40,616 bases of DNA. Origin: Hydrogenophilaceae bacterium (GTDB lineage Bacteria > Pseudomonadota > Gammaproteobacteria > Burkholderiales > Thiobacillaceae). Shown here piece after piece: positions 30,809-40,616 of this stretch. Under the pieces are notes generated by a model. The model was not told the DNA's origin. It did not search any database and was given only the letters and a program-made list of their open reading frames with translations. The stretch is taken from the NCBI GenBank assembly GCA_013389055.1, contig JACAEC010000051.1, positions 1 to 40,616 on the forward strand, given 5' to 3'. Position numbers and translations under genes: made by a program. Positions within the stretch are counted from its first letter, which is position 1. Each line of letters starts with the position of its first letter.

Positions 30809-31428
30809 TCCGGTTTCGCCCCCAAGGCTGCCACGATCTCCTGCCAGCGCGTCGGCAGGCTGGAATCGAGTTCGCCCTGCATGCTCTCGATGCGAAAGCC
30901 GCCGGGCTGCATGCCGGCATCCTCGGAAACTCGCCAGTTCAGATGGCCATGCTCATGCGCCAGCCAGTCTTTGATGATGGCCGCATCATCGGGATGAACG
31001 ATCAGCTTGGGGTGGCCGCTCAGCGTGGGCAGGTGGGCCAAGGCCTCCTGCACCGTCTCGAGCATCAATTCCGGCTTGGCTTGAAAGGTTGCGCCGACCA
31101 CCTGCTGGGCGATGGCGAGAGCCAGTTGCAGCAGCTCATCGGCCAACTCCTGGTCCTGCTGCAGCTTCTCCTGGGCCAGGGCGGTGAACAGGGCGCGGGC
31201 CCTCTGGCTGAACTCCTCGCCGACCCGGCGGCCTTCGGCCTCGCCTAACTGATAGCCCTCCTGCCAGGCCTCTTGGTGGATGCGCTCGACGTCTTCGGCC
31301 GTCGGCAGGCGCACTTCCTCGGCCGGCTCGGCCTCGCTGCTCGCTCCCTTGTCCTGACCCTCGAATACCCCCAGCTCCCATCGCTGGTAGGCGGTGAGGT
31401 CCTCTTTCGGGATGATGCGGGATGGCAT
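30796..31428 (-). CDS. fliH: Flagellar assembly protein FliH
   Basis: [56 protein letters not shown]; position between fliG and fliI. Confidence 0.9.
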   Translation of the reverse strand: MPSRIIPKEDLTAYQRWELGVFEGQDKGASSEAEPAEEVRLPTAEDVERIHQEAWQEGYQLGEAEGRRVGEEFSQRARALFTALAQEKLQQDQELADELLQLALAIAQQVVGATFQAKPELMLETVQEALAHLPTLSGHPKLIVHPDDAAIIKDWLAHEHGHLNWRVSEDAGMQPGGFRIESMQGELDSSLPTRWQEIVAALGAKPEWLK

Positions 31429-31449
31429 GGATGGCTTCGGGCTTCGGGC

Positions 31450-32463
31450 TTATTCGATCAGGCTTTCTTCGCCGCCCTTGCCACCCAGGACGATCTGGCC
31501 TTCGTCGGCCAGACGGCGGACGATCTTGAGGATTTCCTTCTGCTCCGATTCCACCTCGGACAGGCGCACCGGACCCTTGGCCTCGAGGTCTTCCCTGAGC
31601 GCCTCGGAAGCCCGGCTCGACATATTACGGAAGATCTTTTCCTTGAGTTCCTGGTTGGTGCCCTTGAGCGCGACAATCAGGCTTTCCGACTGGACCTCGC
31701 GCAACAGCAGCTGAATGGCACGGTCGTCCAGGTCGAGCAGGTTGTCGAAGGTGAACATCTTGTCCTGGATGGCCTGGGCCAGTTCGGGATCCTGCTCCCG
31801 GACGCTCGCCAGCACCGAGGCCTCTTGGGTGCCGCCCATATAGTTGAGGATATCGGCCGCTGCCTGGACGCCGCCGACCGAACTCTTTTTGGTGCGGTCA
31901 CTGCCGGACAGCAGTTTCGACAAGACATCGTTGAGTTCGCGCAAGGCCACCGGCTGCACCCCCTCCAAGGTGGCGATTCGCATCATCACATCGTTGCGCA
32001 GGCGCTCGACGAAATACTGCATCACCTCGCTGGCATGATCGCGATCGAGGTGAACCAGGATGGTGGCGATGATTTGGGGATGCTCGTTGCGGATCATTTC
32101 GGCGACCGAGGCCGCGTCCATCCACTTCAGACCCTCGATGCCGGTGTTGTCCTGCCCTTGCAGGATACGCTCGATGATGTGAGTAGCCTTGTCGTCGCCC
32201 AGGGCCTTGCGCAGAACGGTACGCAGGTATTCGTCGGAATCGGCCAGGCTCACCCGCCCCACCGAATCCAGCCGCAATTCCTCCAGGACCTTCTCGATCT
32301 CCTCGCGACCGACATTGGCCAGCTTGGCCATGTGCGTGCCGAGCTTTTGCACCTCGCGCGGCCCCAGATGCTTGAATACCTCCGAGGCCTCCTCGTGGCC
32401 CAGGGACAGCATCAGGATCGCGCTGCGATGCAGCCCTTCGTCGCTCATTCCTTGGCCATCCAT
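31450..32463 (-). CDS. fliG: Flagellar motor switch protein FliG
   Basis: RSAILMLSLGHEEASEVFKHLGPREVQKLGTHMAKL; MFTFDNLLDLDDRAIQLLLREV; MSSRASEALREDLEAKGPVRLSEVE. Confidence 0.97.
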   Translation of the reverse strand: MDGQGMSDEGLHRSAILMLSLGHEEASEVFKHLGPREVQKLGTHMAKLANVGREEIEKVLEELRLDSVGRVSLADSDEYLRTVLRKALGDDKATHIIERILQGQDNTGIEGLKWMDAASVAEMIRNEHPQIIATILVHLDRDHASEVMQYFVERLRNDVMMRIATLEGVQPVALRELNDVLSKLLSGSDRTKKSSVGGVQAAADILNYMGGTQEASVLASVREQDPELAQAIQDKMFTFDNLLDLDDRAIQLLLREVQSESLIVALKGTNQELKEKIFRNMSSRASEALREDLEAKGPVRLSEVESEQKEILKIVRRLADEGQIVLGGKGGEESLIE

Positions 32464-34082
32464 TCTTTGATGATATCGGCCGCCGCTTTGGGATTCTGCT
32501 TGGCAAACTCGCGCACCGAGGCGATATGTGCGTCATAGCCCGAAAGTTCCTTCTGCGCCAGCTTGGCATCGAAGGCAGCCAGCAAGTCCATCTCTTCCCC
32601 GGCTGTCTCCATCACCGGCTTCTTCTCTGTCGCCTTCATCCAGTCCTTGAGCAGGGGCCGCAAGACACCGAACACCAGATAGAAGGCCAGACCGATCACC
32701 AAGAGGTTTTTCAAGGCCTCCTTGGCGAAGGCGACGTTGCTCGGATCCTTCCAAAGGGGAGTTTCGACCGGTTCGACCTTGGTTTCGGTAAAGGCGGCAT
32801 TGACGACGTTGACGGTGTCGCCCCGCTCCTGATTGAAGCCCATCGCCTCGCGCACCAGATTGGTCACCTGCTGCAACTCTTCCGGCGCCAAGGGCTTGGC
32901 CGCCTGGCCTTCCTCCTGCTGTCGGTAGTTCACCACCACCGCCACGGAGAGGCGCTTGACCCGGCCCAAAGGCTCTTTCACGTGGCGAATGGTCCGGTCG
33001 AGCTCGAAGTTGATGGTGTTTTCCTCGCGCCGCGAGCCGCTGCCGGCCTGGCCCTGGCCGGTCGCCGCTCCGGCATTGGCGCCGGCCTGGGCGGCCAGCG
33101 GCGCGGTGGCCGGCCCCGGCGGCTGATTGGTCAGGGCACCGGGAATGCCGGCCGCCTGGCCGCCGTCGCCATTAATGCTTTGCACCGACTGACGGCTGCG
33201 CACGGCCTGCTGCTCGGCTGCGGGATTGGGCCGGTAGCTTTCGCTGGTGGATTCGCTTTCGGAGAAATCCAGGTCCGCCCGCACCTCGGCCCGGACATTG
33301 CCCTCGCCGACGATGGGCGAGACGATGGATTCGACCCGCTTGGCGTAATAGGCCTCGATCTCGCGCAAATAATCGAGCTGGTTGGCATTCAGACCCTTGA
33401 GGCTGCTGGCGTCGGTCTTGACACTCAACAGCCGTCCGGCCTGATCGACCACGGTGACATTGTCCGCGGTCAACTCCGGCACGCTGCTGGAAACCATGTG
33501 GACGATGGCGTTGACCTGGGCAACATCGAGCACCCGGCCGGGATAGAGGCTGACCAGGACCGAGGCCGAAGGGGCCTGCTTGTCGCGGATGAACACCGAG
33601 GGCTTGGGAATGGCCAGATGCACCCGCGCCGACTCGACCGGCGATAACGCTTGAATGGTGCGCGCCAGTTCACCTTCCAGCGCCCGCTGGTAGGTGACTT
33701 GCTCCTGAAACTGGGTCATGCCGAGCTTGGCGTTGTCCATCAACTCGAAGCCGACCGCCCCGCCCCGCGGCAGGCCTTGGGAGGCCAGACGGAAGCGCAG
33801 GTCGTAGACCTGCTCCGCCGGCACCAGGATGGCGCCGCTGCCCTCGGCCATCTTGTACGGAATATTCATCTGCTGCAAGGCGGTGACCACGGAACCACCA
33901 TCCCGCTCGGACAGGTTGGAGAACAAGACGCGATAGTCGGGCGTACGCGCCCACATGAAGAGCCCCGCCACCAACGCGATCGCCGCCGCCAGACTGACCA
34001 GAATGGCGAATTTTCGGGTGATCGGAAGCTCGTTGAAGCGCTGGGCGAGATTGCTGAACGACTGCTCAGGCGTGGCTGCCAT
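32445..34082 (-). CDS. fliF: Flagellar MS-ring protein FliF
   Basis: YRVLFSNLSERDGGSVVTALQQMNIPYKMAEGSGAILVPAEQVYDLRFRLASQGLPRGGAVGFELMD. Confidence 0.97.
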   Translation of the reverse strand: MAATPEQSFSNLAQRFNELPITRKFAILVSLAAAIALVAGLFMWARTPDYRVLFSNLSERDGGSVVTALQQMNIPYKMAEGSGAILVPAEQVYDLRFRLASQGLPRGGAVGFELMDNAKLGMTQFQEQVTYQRALEGELARTIQALSPVESARVHLAIPKPSVFIRDKQAPSASVLVSLYPGRVLDVAQVNAIVHMVSSSVPELTADNVTVVDQAGRLLSVKTDASSLKGLNANQLDYLREIEAYYAKRVESIVSPIVGEGNVRAEVRADLDFSESESTSESYRPNPAAEQQAVRSRQSVQSINGDGGQAAGIPGALTNQPPGPATAPLAAQAGANAGAATGQGQAGSGSRREENTINFELDRTIRHVKEPLGRVKRLSVAVVVNYRQQEEGQAAKPLAPEELQQVTNLVREAMGFNQERGDTVNVVNAAFTETKVEPVETPLWKDPSNVAFAKEALKNLLVIGLAFYLVFGVLRPLLKDWMKATEKKPVMETAGEEMDLLAAFDAKLAQKELSGYDAHIASVREFAKQNPKAAADIIKEWMAKE

Positions 34083-34088
34083 GCCTTA

Positions 34089-34403
34089 TCAGACCTGCAT
34101 ATTCATGATTTCCTGGTAAGCGGAAACCAGTTTGTTGCGTACCTGAACCATGGTCTGGAAGGAAACGCTGGCCTTTTGCAGGGAAAGCACGACATCTTGC
34201 AAGCTGGTGTTGGGGTCGCCCAGCTCGAACTGCTGGCTGAGTTGCTTGGCGTCCTGCTGGGCGCTGCTGACCTGATCCAGCGCTGCCTTGAGCAGCGCCG
34301 TGAAATCCTGGCCTCCGGCCTCGGCCGCCGATGGCGACTGCCCTGCCTGGGCGGCGACCGCCCGCAGTTGGCTGACCATTTGTTCGATGCCCGGATTGTT
34401 CAT
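34089..34403 (-). CDS. fliE: Flagellar hook-basal body protein FliE
   Basis: MNNPGIEQMVSQLRAVAAQ...LQDVVLSLQKASVSFQTMVQVRNKLVSAYQEIMNMQV. Confidence 0.95.
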   Translation of the reverse strand: MNNPGIEQMVSQLRAVAAQAGQSPSAAEAGGQDFTALLKAALDQVSSAQQDAKQLSQQFELGDPNTSLQDVVLSLQKASVSFQTMVQVRNKLVSAYQEIMNMQV

Positions 34404-34467
34404 CGCTCCACCTCCATCGAGTGCCATTATAGGAGGTCAACCCTGTCTTCATCCAGCGCTTTAGGCA

Positions 34468-35787
34468 CTAAATATCCTCGCCAGTTTCAGCCCTGTAGCG
34501 TTGCAGCTTGTAGCGCAAGGTCCGCTCGCTGATGCCCAACTCCTCGGCTGCCTGCTTGCGGGAGCCGCCACAGCGCTCCAGGGTTTGCAGGATCATGTCC
34601 CGCTCGACATCCTTGATCGCCTTGCCGCCGGCCTCAACAACCGGACGGGATACCGACCGGGGCAGCATCAGGTGTTCCGGGCCGATCTCCTCGGCCGGCG
34701 CCAGGATCATGGCGCGCTGCACGACGTTGCCTAGCTCGCGGATGTTACCGGGCCAGTCATACCCGGTCAATTCAGCCATGGCTGCGGCATTGAAACGCAT
34801 ACGGCCCCGGCCGACGGTGGTGGCAAAGCGCTCCAGGAAGTGTTCGGCCAAGGGCAAAATATCCTTGGTGCGACCGCGCAGCGGCGGGATTTCCAAGGGA
34901 AATACGTTGATCCGGTAATACAGATCGTCGCGGAAGCGGCCCAAGCGGACCGCCTCTTCCAAGTCCCGGTTGCTGGCGGCGATGACCCGGACGTCCAGCC
35001 GGATCGGGCTGCGGCCACCGACCCGCTCGGCCTCCCGCTCCTGCAATACCCGCAAGAGCTTGGCCTGCAGGTGCAGGGGCAGTTCGGTGATCTCGTCGAG
35101 CAAGAGGGTGCCGCCCTGGGCCTGCTCGAACTTGCCCGGCTGACTCGACGCCGCGCCGGTGAAGGCCCCCTTCTCGTAGCCGAACAAGGTCGCCTCCAGC
35201 AGATTTTCCGGGATGGCCGCGCAATTGACCGCCACGAAAGGGGCCTTGGCCCGATTGGAATGCCGGTGCAGGAATCGGGCATAGACCTCCTTGCCGACAC
35301 CGGACTCGCCGGTCAGCAACACGGTGGCCTCGGTCGCGGCCACCCGCCGCGCCAGGTCCAGGACGGCGCGACTGGCAGGATCTTCGGCAATCAGTATCTC
35401 GCCGGCAGAATCCTGGGCAGGGCGCAGATGGCGCGCGACGACCGCCAGCAGGCGGTCCGGCTCGAAAGGCTTGGGCAGATAGTCGGCCGCGCCGTCGCGC
35501 ATGGCCTCGACCGCCTTTTCGATCTGGCCATAGGCCGTCATCAGGATCACCGGCAGGCCGGGACTGGCGGCCTTGATCGACTTGAGCAGGCCATGGCCGT
35601 CCATGCCGGGCATCTGGACGTCGGACAGGACCAGACCGGGGGTCTCCCGGCGCAGCAGGCCGAGGGCGGCCTCGGCGTTGCTGGCCGTATCGACCTGATA
35701 GCCCGCCAGATTCAAGGTGTCGGTCAGGGCCTCGAGCAAGGCTGCATCATCCTCGACCACCAGCAATCTGGGTTGTCCTGCGCTCAT
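34468..35787 (-). CDS. flrC: Sigma-54 dependent response regulator, FlrC/FleR-like
   Basis: Receiver, AAA+ (GESGVGKEVYARFLHRHS, GAFTGAASSQPGKFEQAQGGTLLLDE), Fis-type HTH; upstream of fliE. Confidence 0.9.
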   Translation of the reverse strand: MSAGQPRLLVVEDDAALLEALTDTLNLAGYQVDTASNAEAALGLLRRETPGLVLSDVQMPGMDGHGLLKSIKAASPGLPVILMTAYGQIEKAVEAMRDGAADYLPKPFEPDRLLAVVARHLRPAQDSAGEILIAEDPASRAVLDLARRVAATEATVLLTGESGVGKEVYARFLHRHSNRAKAPFVAVNCAAIPENLLEATLFGYEKGAFTGAASSQPGKFEQAQGGTLLLDEITELPLHLQAKLLRVLQEREAERVGGRSPIRLDVRVIAASNRDLEEAVRLGRFRDDLYYRINVFPLEIPPLRGRTKDILPLAEHFLERFATTVGRGRMRFNAAAMAELTGYDWPGNIRELGNVVQRAMILAPAEEIGPEHLMLPRSVSRPVVEAGGKAIKDVERDMILQTLERCGGSRKQAAEELGISERTLRYKLQRYRAETGEDI

Positions 35788-36650
35788 GCCGCACCGGCCT
35801 CCTTATACAACGGTAAAAACAGGGTAAATGCACTGCCTCGGCCGGCCACGGACTCGACTTCCACCCAGCCGCCATAGGCGTCGGCGGTCTGCTTGACGAT
35901 GGCCAGCCCCAGGCCGCTGCCCTCGCCCCGGGTCGTGAAAAAGGGCTCGAACAGCCGGGCCTTGGTCTCCTCCGGAATGCCCGGCCCCTCGTCCTCGACC
36001 CGGAAGGCCACGAAAGGGCTGCTGTGACTGTCGGCCTGCAAACGGATGCGGCTCCCCACCGGACTGGCCTGCAGGGCGTTCTCCATCAGATTGATCAGGG
36101 CGCCGAGCACCGCCGGGCGATCTACCCAGACCAGCAACGGCGCCGCCGGGGCGGTGGCCTCGATTTCCACCCCTTGCAAGGTCGCCTGCGGCTCGATGAC
36201 CTGCTCCAGTTCCTCCACCAAGCCCTGAACCGAGATGGCCGTCGGCTCGCCCTGCTGGCCTTTGACGAAAGACAGCATGTCCTGGATCAGGCGTTCCAGA
36301 TAGCGCAGGCGGGACAGGGTCTTTTCGGCGAAGCGGATTCGGTCGGCATCGGCCAGGCCGGGGCGGGCCAGGTGGCCGACATAGAGCAGGGCCGCCGCCA
36401 GGGGGGTGCGGAACTGATGGGCCAGCTTGGCCGCCATCTCGCCCAGGGCGGAAAGGCGCTCGCGCCGCGCCAATTCGCCGTTGGCCGTGGCCAGCTCGGC
36501 CGACAGCCGGGCCACCTGGCTTTGCAGTTCCTCATAGGCCTCGGACAGCTTGGCGGAGGTCTCGCTGAACAGGGCGAAGGCCTCTTTCAGCTCTTCTGAT
36601 GGGGTTTCCTCGGCTGGGACGGGCATGAAATCTATAGCGACGGGTTTCAC
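35784..36650 (-). CDS. flrB: Soluble sensor histidine kinase, FlrB/FleS-like
   Basis: LSALGEMAAKLAHQFRTPLAAALLYVGHL; HATPase GEGSGLGLAIVKQTADAYGG; overlaps flrC by 4 bp. Confidence 0.88.
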   Translation of the reverse strand: MKPVAIDFMPVPAEETPSEELKEAFALFSETSAKLSEAYEELQSQVARLSAELATANGELARRERLSALGEMAAKLAHQFRTPLAAALLYVGHLARPGLADADRIRFAEKTLSRLRYLERLIQDMLSFVKGQQGEPTAISVQGLVEELEQVIEPQATLQGVEIEATAPAAPLLVWVDRPAVLGALINLMENALQASPVGSRIRLQADSHSSPFVAFRVEDEGPGIPEETKARLFEPFFTTRGEGSGLGLAIVKQTADAYGGWVEVESVAGRGSAFTLFLPLYKEAGAA

Positions 36651-36700
36651 ACATCATAACAAAGTGATGGCGGACTTTGCCCATAACTGGTGGCCTCGCC

Positions 36701-36728
36701 TAAAGTTTTACTGATAGGCTACCGATGA
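36701..36728 (+). promoter_or_regulatory. Sigma-28 (FliA)-type promoter upstream of the MCP
   Basis: TAAAGTTT-N12-ACCGATGA versus consensus TAAAGTTT-N11-GCCGATAA. Confidence 0.65.
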
Positions 36729-36763
36729 GATTTCTAATAAACCTTGGATGGAGACCTAATTAC

Positions 36764-38430
36764 ATGCTGCAATCGTTGCTGATGAAGCTGATTCGCGCCC
36801 TCAATCAGTTCACCATAGGCACCCGCCTCCTTGGTCTGACCCTGTTTCTCTCCGTCATGATGCTGGCCACCGGCCTGGCCGGTATCTGGGGATTCGCGAG
36901 GCTACCCAAGCCATCTCCGAGATTTATGACAAAAACGTCAGCGCGATGAATGACATGCAACTGGTCCGGCACAAGCAGATGCGGATCCGCAACCTGGCCC
37001 TGGAGGCCCGCCTGGGCGCCGATGCCTTCCTGGCCCAGGAAAAGTTCGATGAAGTCGATAAGGAGATTCGCGGCATTACCGAAATCCTCAACAACTACGG
37101 CCAACGCCCCATGTCGGGCGAGGAAAAGGCCTTGTTCGAGAAATACACCGCCTCCCGGATGAAGTTTGGCGTGGAAGGCCTGTCGAAGCTGCGCGACCTC
37201 TACAGCGCGGAAGACTGGCCCGGCGCCGACCAGCATTACAAATCCGTGCTCAACCCCACCTTCGCCGTTGCTTCGGACGACACCGACGCCCTGATCAATT
37301 ACCAAGTCCAGGCCGCCCAGGCGTCCCGCGACCAGATCGGCAAGCTCTCCCAAATCCTGCTCACCCTGGCCATCACCACCATGACGGCCGGCCTGGTCCT
37401 GTCGATCCTGCTGTCCCTGGCCATCCGCCGCAGCATCGTCGGCTGCGCCAGCGGCCTGGAACAGGCTGCCGGCCGGCTGGCCAAGGGCGACCTGACCGGC
37501 ACCGCCAATGTCATTGGCAAGGACGAACTGTCCCGGGTCGCCACTGCCTTCAACCATATGAGTTCGGAGTTCTCCAATCTGATCGGCGAAATCCGGCAGT
37601 TGGCGGAAGAAGTTAGCCAGGGTGCCGGCCGCACCGCCGATGACAGCAGCGCCGTGCTGGCCGCCTCCAGCCGACAGGAGGCGATCGCCCATGACGCCGC
37701 CCAGACCGCCCACAACCTCTCGGCGACCGTCGCCCGGGTCGGCGAAAACATCAAGAACATGGTCTCCGTAGCCGACCAGGCCAGCCAACTGGCCCGCCAC
37801 GGCGAGGCCGTCGTCAACAAGGCCGCGCAAGGCATTCAAGCCATTTCCGAGTCGGTCAACCGCTCGTCCGAGGTCGTCTTGACCCTGGGCGAGTATTCCG
37901 AGGAGATCGGCCGGATCGTCAACGTCATTAAAGATATCGCCGACCAGACCAACCTGCTCGCCCTCAACGCCGCGATCGAGGCGGCCCGGGCCGGCGAGCA
38001 AGGCCGCGGCTTTGCCGTGGTGGCCGACGAGGTGCGCAAGCTGGCCGAACGCACGACCAAGGCGACCGCCGAGATCTCCGCCACCATCACCACCATCCAA
38101 AGCGAGACCGGCAAGGCCGTGTCGGCCATCGAGCAGGGCAGCCAGGAAGTCGCCCATGGTGTGGAAATGGCGATACAGGCGGGGCACGCCATCGCCGAAA
38201 TCAGCGAAGTCGTGACAAATACCACCGTACTCATCCACAATATCGACCATATCCGACGGGAGCAGGATGCAGCCAGCCAGGCCATTGCCCAACAGGTGGA
38301 TGAAATCCTGGCCACGGCGAAGCAGAACAGAGATGCAGCAGAGAGCTCAGCTGAGGCCGCGCAAGGCATGACGCGGCTGTCGAGCCGACTGAAAGACACT
38401 GTCAGCCGGTTCAAGTTGACGTACAACTAA
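36764..38430 (+). pseudogene. Methyl-accepting chemotaxis protein interrupted by a -1 frameshift
   Basis: Frame 1 gives TM1 ([43 protein letters not shown]) then a stop at 36947-36949; the rest, with HAMP and signalling tip [40 protein letters not shown], is in another frame. Adding one G to GGGG at 36888-36891 gives [27 protein letters not shown]. Confidence 0.85.
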
Positions 38431-38461
38431 CGCATTAATTCGAGCAGACAGGAACACTACG

Positions 38462-39403
38462 ATGTCAGACCTGCTTAAACGCATCGACGCCCGAACCAAG
38501 CTGGCCGGAGCCAACAAGCTTGAAATCCTCCTATTTACCCTGGGCACCGACCAGAACACGGGGCGCAAGGAGACCTTCGGCATCAACGTGTTCAAGGTCC
38601 GCGAAGTCATGCGCATCCCCGAGATCACCCGGGCACCCGAGATGCCCTCTGCGGTAGAAGGCATGGTCAGCCTGCGCGGCGCGCTGGTGCCGGTCATCGA
38701 CCTCGCAAAATATATCGGCGTGATGACCGATGCGCCGCCGGCCATCATGATCGTGACCGAATACAACGGCCAGACTCAGGGTTTCCTGGTCGGCGAGGTC
38801 GACACTATCCTGCGCATCGACTGGTCCGAGATGAAAGTGCCGCCGGCCATGTTGACCGCCCAGATGGGTGGACTGGTGACCGCCGTGAGCGAATTGCACG
38901 ATAAGCGGCTGGTGATGATGCTGGATGTCGAAAAGATCCTGTCCGATACCACCCATTACGACGATAGCCACCTGTTCCAAAACCTGGAACCGATCGGCAA
39001 GCCCGATCGCACCGTGTTTTATGCCGACGACTCCTCGGTTGCCAGAAACCAGGTCGAGCGAACGCTGGAGGCCATCGGCGTCAAGGGTATCTCCGCCATC
39101 AACGGCAAGCAGGCCTGGGACGAGCTGCTCAAAATCGCCGCCCAGGCGGACTTGGCGGGCCGCCCGGTCAGCGATTATGTGCAACTGGTGCTGACCGATG
39201 TCGAGATGCCGGAAATGGACGGCTATGTCTTGACCAAGAACATCAAGTTGGACCCGCGCTTCAAGGGCATTCCGGTCCTGATGCATTCCTCGCTCTCCTC
39301 GGAGGCCAACAAAACCTTGGGCATCTCCGTGGGGGTGGATGAATACGTGCCAAAATTCGAGCCACACCGCTTGGCTGAAGTCCTCAGCCGGATGCTGAAG
39401 TGA
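38462..39403 (+). CDS. cheV: CheV-type coupling protein (CheW + receiver), copy 1
   Basis: CheW-like GINVFKVREVMRIPEITRAPEMPSAVEGMVSLRGALVPVIDL; receiver VLTDVEMPEMDGYVLTKNIK. Confidence 0.93.
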   Translation: MSDLLKRIDARTKLAGANKLEILLFTLGTDQNTGRKETFGINVFKVREVMRIPEITRAPEMPSAVEGMVSLRGALVPVIDLAKYIGVMTDAPPAIMIVTEYNGQTQGFLVGEVDTILRIDWSEMKVPPAMLTAQMGGLVTAVSELHDKRLVMMLDVEKILSDTTHYDDSHLFQNLEPIGKPDRTVFYADDSSVARNQVERTLEAIGVKGISAINGKQAWDELLKIAAQADLAGRPVSDYVQLVLTDVEMPEMDGYVLTKNIKLDPRFKGIPVLMHSSLSSEANKTLGISVGVDEYVPKFEPHRLAEVLSRMLK

Positions 39404-39413
39404 GGTCTAGCCC

Positions 39414-40352
39414 ATGAACGAACTGGAACAATCCAAGCTGATCGATGCCGTAGATGGCCGCACCAAGCTGGCCGGCTCCAATAAGATGGAGGTGCTGCTG
39501 TTTTCGCTGGGCACCCATGAAATCTTCGGCATCAACGTGTTCAAGGTCCGCGAGGTATCGCCGACACCGCCGATCACCATGACCCCGAACATGCCCTATG
39601 GCGTGGAAGGCGTGATTTCCTTGCGCGGCAGCATCATCCCGGTCATCACCCTGGCGAAATTCATCAAGCTGGAAAATGTGCCGGAGGGTCTCAGCAAGAC
39701 CATGATTGTCACCGAATTCTCCCGCCATACCCAGGGTTTCCTGGTGGATGAAGTCGATCGCATCATTCGGGTCGACTGGGACAAGGTCAAGCCGCCGGAG
39801 AACATGATTGCCGGCCAAGAAGGCCTGATTACCGCCATTACCGAGCTCAATGACGGCCGCCTGGTCTCGATACTCGACGTCGAACGAATCCTGTCCGAGG
39901 TTCTGGGCGAAAAGCCCATGCCTAACCTGCCCAAGCTCGAAGGTAAAGAAGAAACCACCGTGTTCTTCGCCGACGACTCCACCGTCGCCCGCAAGGAAAT
40001 CATGATGGTGCTGGACAAGCTGGGTGCCAAACACGTCCAGGCCAACGACGGCCTGGAGGCATGGGAAAAGCTGCAGAACATGGCCAACCGCGCCGGTTCC
40101 GAGGGGCGCCCCATGCGCGACCAGCTGCAACTGATCCTGGTCGACGCCGAAATGCCCGAGATGGACGGCTATGTGCTGACCAAGAACATCAAGTCCGACA
40201 GCCGCTTTGCCGGCATCCCGGTCATCATGCACTCCTCCCTGTCCTCCGAGGCCAACCGCACCATGGGCCAGCGAGTCGGGGTCGATGCCTATGTCGCAAA
40301 ATTTGATCCGGCCGTGTTGGCTGATACCCTCATGGCGTTCATCAAGCGCTAG
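39414..40352 (+). CDS. cheV: CheV-type coupling protein, copy 2
   Basis: FGINVFKVREVSPTPPITMTPNMPYGVEGVISLRGSIIPVITL; receiver LILVDAEMPEMDGYVLTKNIK. Confidence 0.93.
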   Translation: MNELEQSKLIDAVDGRTKLAGSNKMEVLLFSLGTHEIFGINVFKVREVSPTPPITMTPNMPYGVEGVISLRGSIIPVITLAKFIKLENVPEGLSKTMIVTEFSRHTQGFLVDEVDRIIRVDWDKVKPPENMIAGQEGLITAITELNDGRLVSILDVERILSEVLGEKPMPNLPKLEGKEETTVFFADDSTVARKEIMMVLDKLGAKHVQANDGLEAWEKLQNMANRAGSEGRPMRDQLQLILVDAEMPEMDGYVLTKNIKSDSRFAGIPVIMHSSLSSEANRTMGQRVGVDAYVAKFDPAVLADTLMAFIKR

Positions 40353-40389
40353 GTAAAATGTGGGATAGCCCAATAAACAGAGGAAAGAC

Positions 40390-40616
40390 ATGCCCGACAA
40401 GAATTTGAAGTTTCTGGTGGTCGACGACTTCTCGACCATGCGCCGGATCGTGCGCAACCTGCTCAAGGAACTCGGCTTCACCAACGTGGACGAGGCCGAG
40501 GACGGGGCCGTTGCCTTGCAGAAGCTCAAGACCATCACCAATTTCCAGTTTGTGGTCAGCGACTGGAACATGCCCAATATGACGGGCATCGAGTTGCTCA
40601 AGGCCATTCGCGCTGA
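40390..40616 (+). CDS. cheY: Chemotaxis response regulator CheY, truncated by window end
   Basis: [47 protein letters not shown]...[21 protein letters not shown]. Confidence 0.93.
   Translation, partial: MPDKNLKFLVVDDFSTMRRIVRNLLKELGFTNVDEAEDGAVALQKLKTITNFQFVVSDWNMPNMTGIELLKAIRA

Noticed and set aside
34404-34467. Sigma-54 promoter before fliE (expected from FlrC)
   Set aside because: The minus strand shows TGGCAC but no TTGC at correct spacing; a TATAAT is present but without a convincing -35 hexamer.
36805-38292. 495-aa minus-strand ORF opposite the MCP
   Set aside because: Shadow ORF; Gly/Ala/Asp-rich and spans the MCP signalling domain codons.

Overview
A 40.6 kb, high-GC window that looks like the chromosome of a sulfur-oxidising betaproteobacterium (lineage is inferred). 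It is densely coding, with no rRNA, tRNA, CRISPR, phage or transposon signal that I could recognise. In order: the 3' end of a dsr sulfur-oxidation locus (dsrP end, dsrN, dsrR) followed by siroheme synthase cysG; a Pat-type acyltransferase gene divergent from an HDAC-family deacetylase gene; a NarX/NarL-like two-component pair; amiC/tsaE divergent from queG; murI; a small cytochrome c; ahpC/ahpF; an HPF-like protein fused to a cold-shock-like domain; folA/thyA/PilZ; an N-degron pair aat/bpt with an uncharacterised gene; ccoI-S-N-O-Q-P-G-H for cbb3 oxidase; flagellar fliEFGHI with flrBC; and a chemotaxis block (frameshifted MCP, two tandem cheV genes, cheY start). Most of this is ordinary core genome. 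The observations most worth a second look are: a DsrR whose only cysteines lie in a Gly/Cys/Ser repeat tail; a heptanucleotide tandem repeat spanning the thyA stop and folA start; a one-base frameshift in a G-run of an MCP that has a sigma28-like promoter; perfect FNR-type boxes before ccoN and the cytochrome c gene; twin dyads before ahpC; and the divergent acetylase/deacetylase pair. I found no convincing entirely new defence or mobile system.
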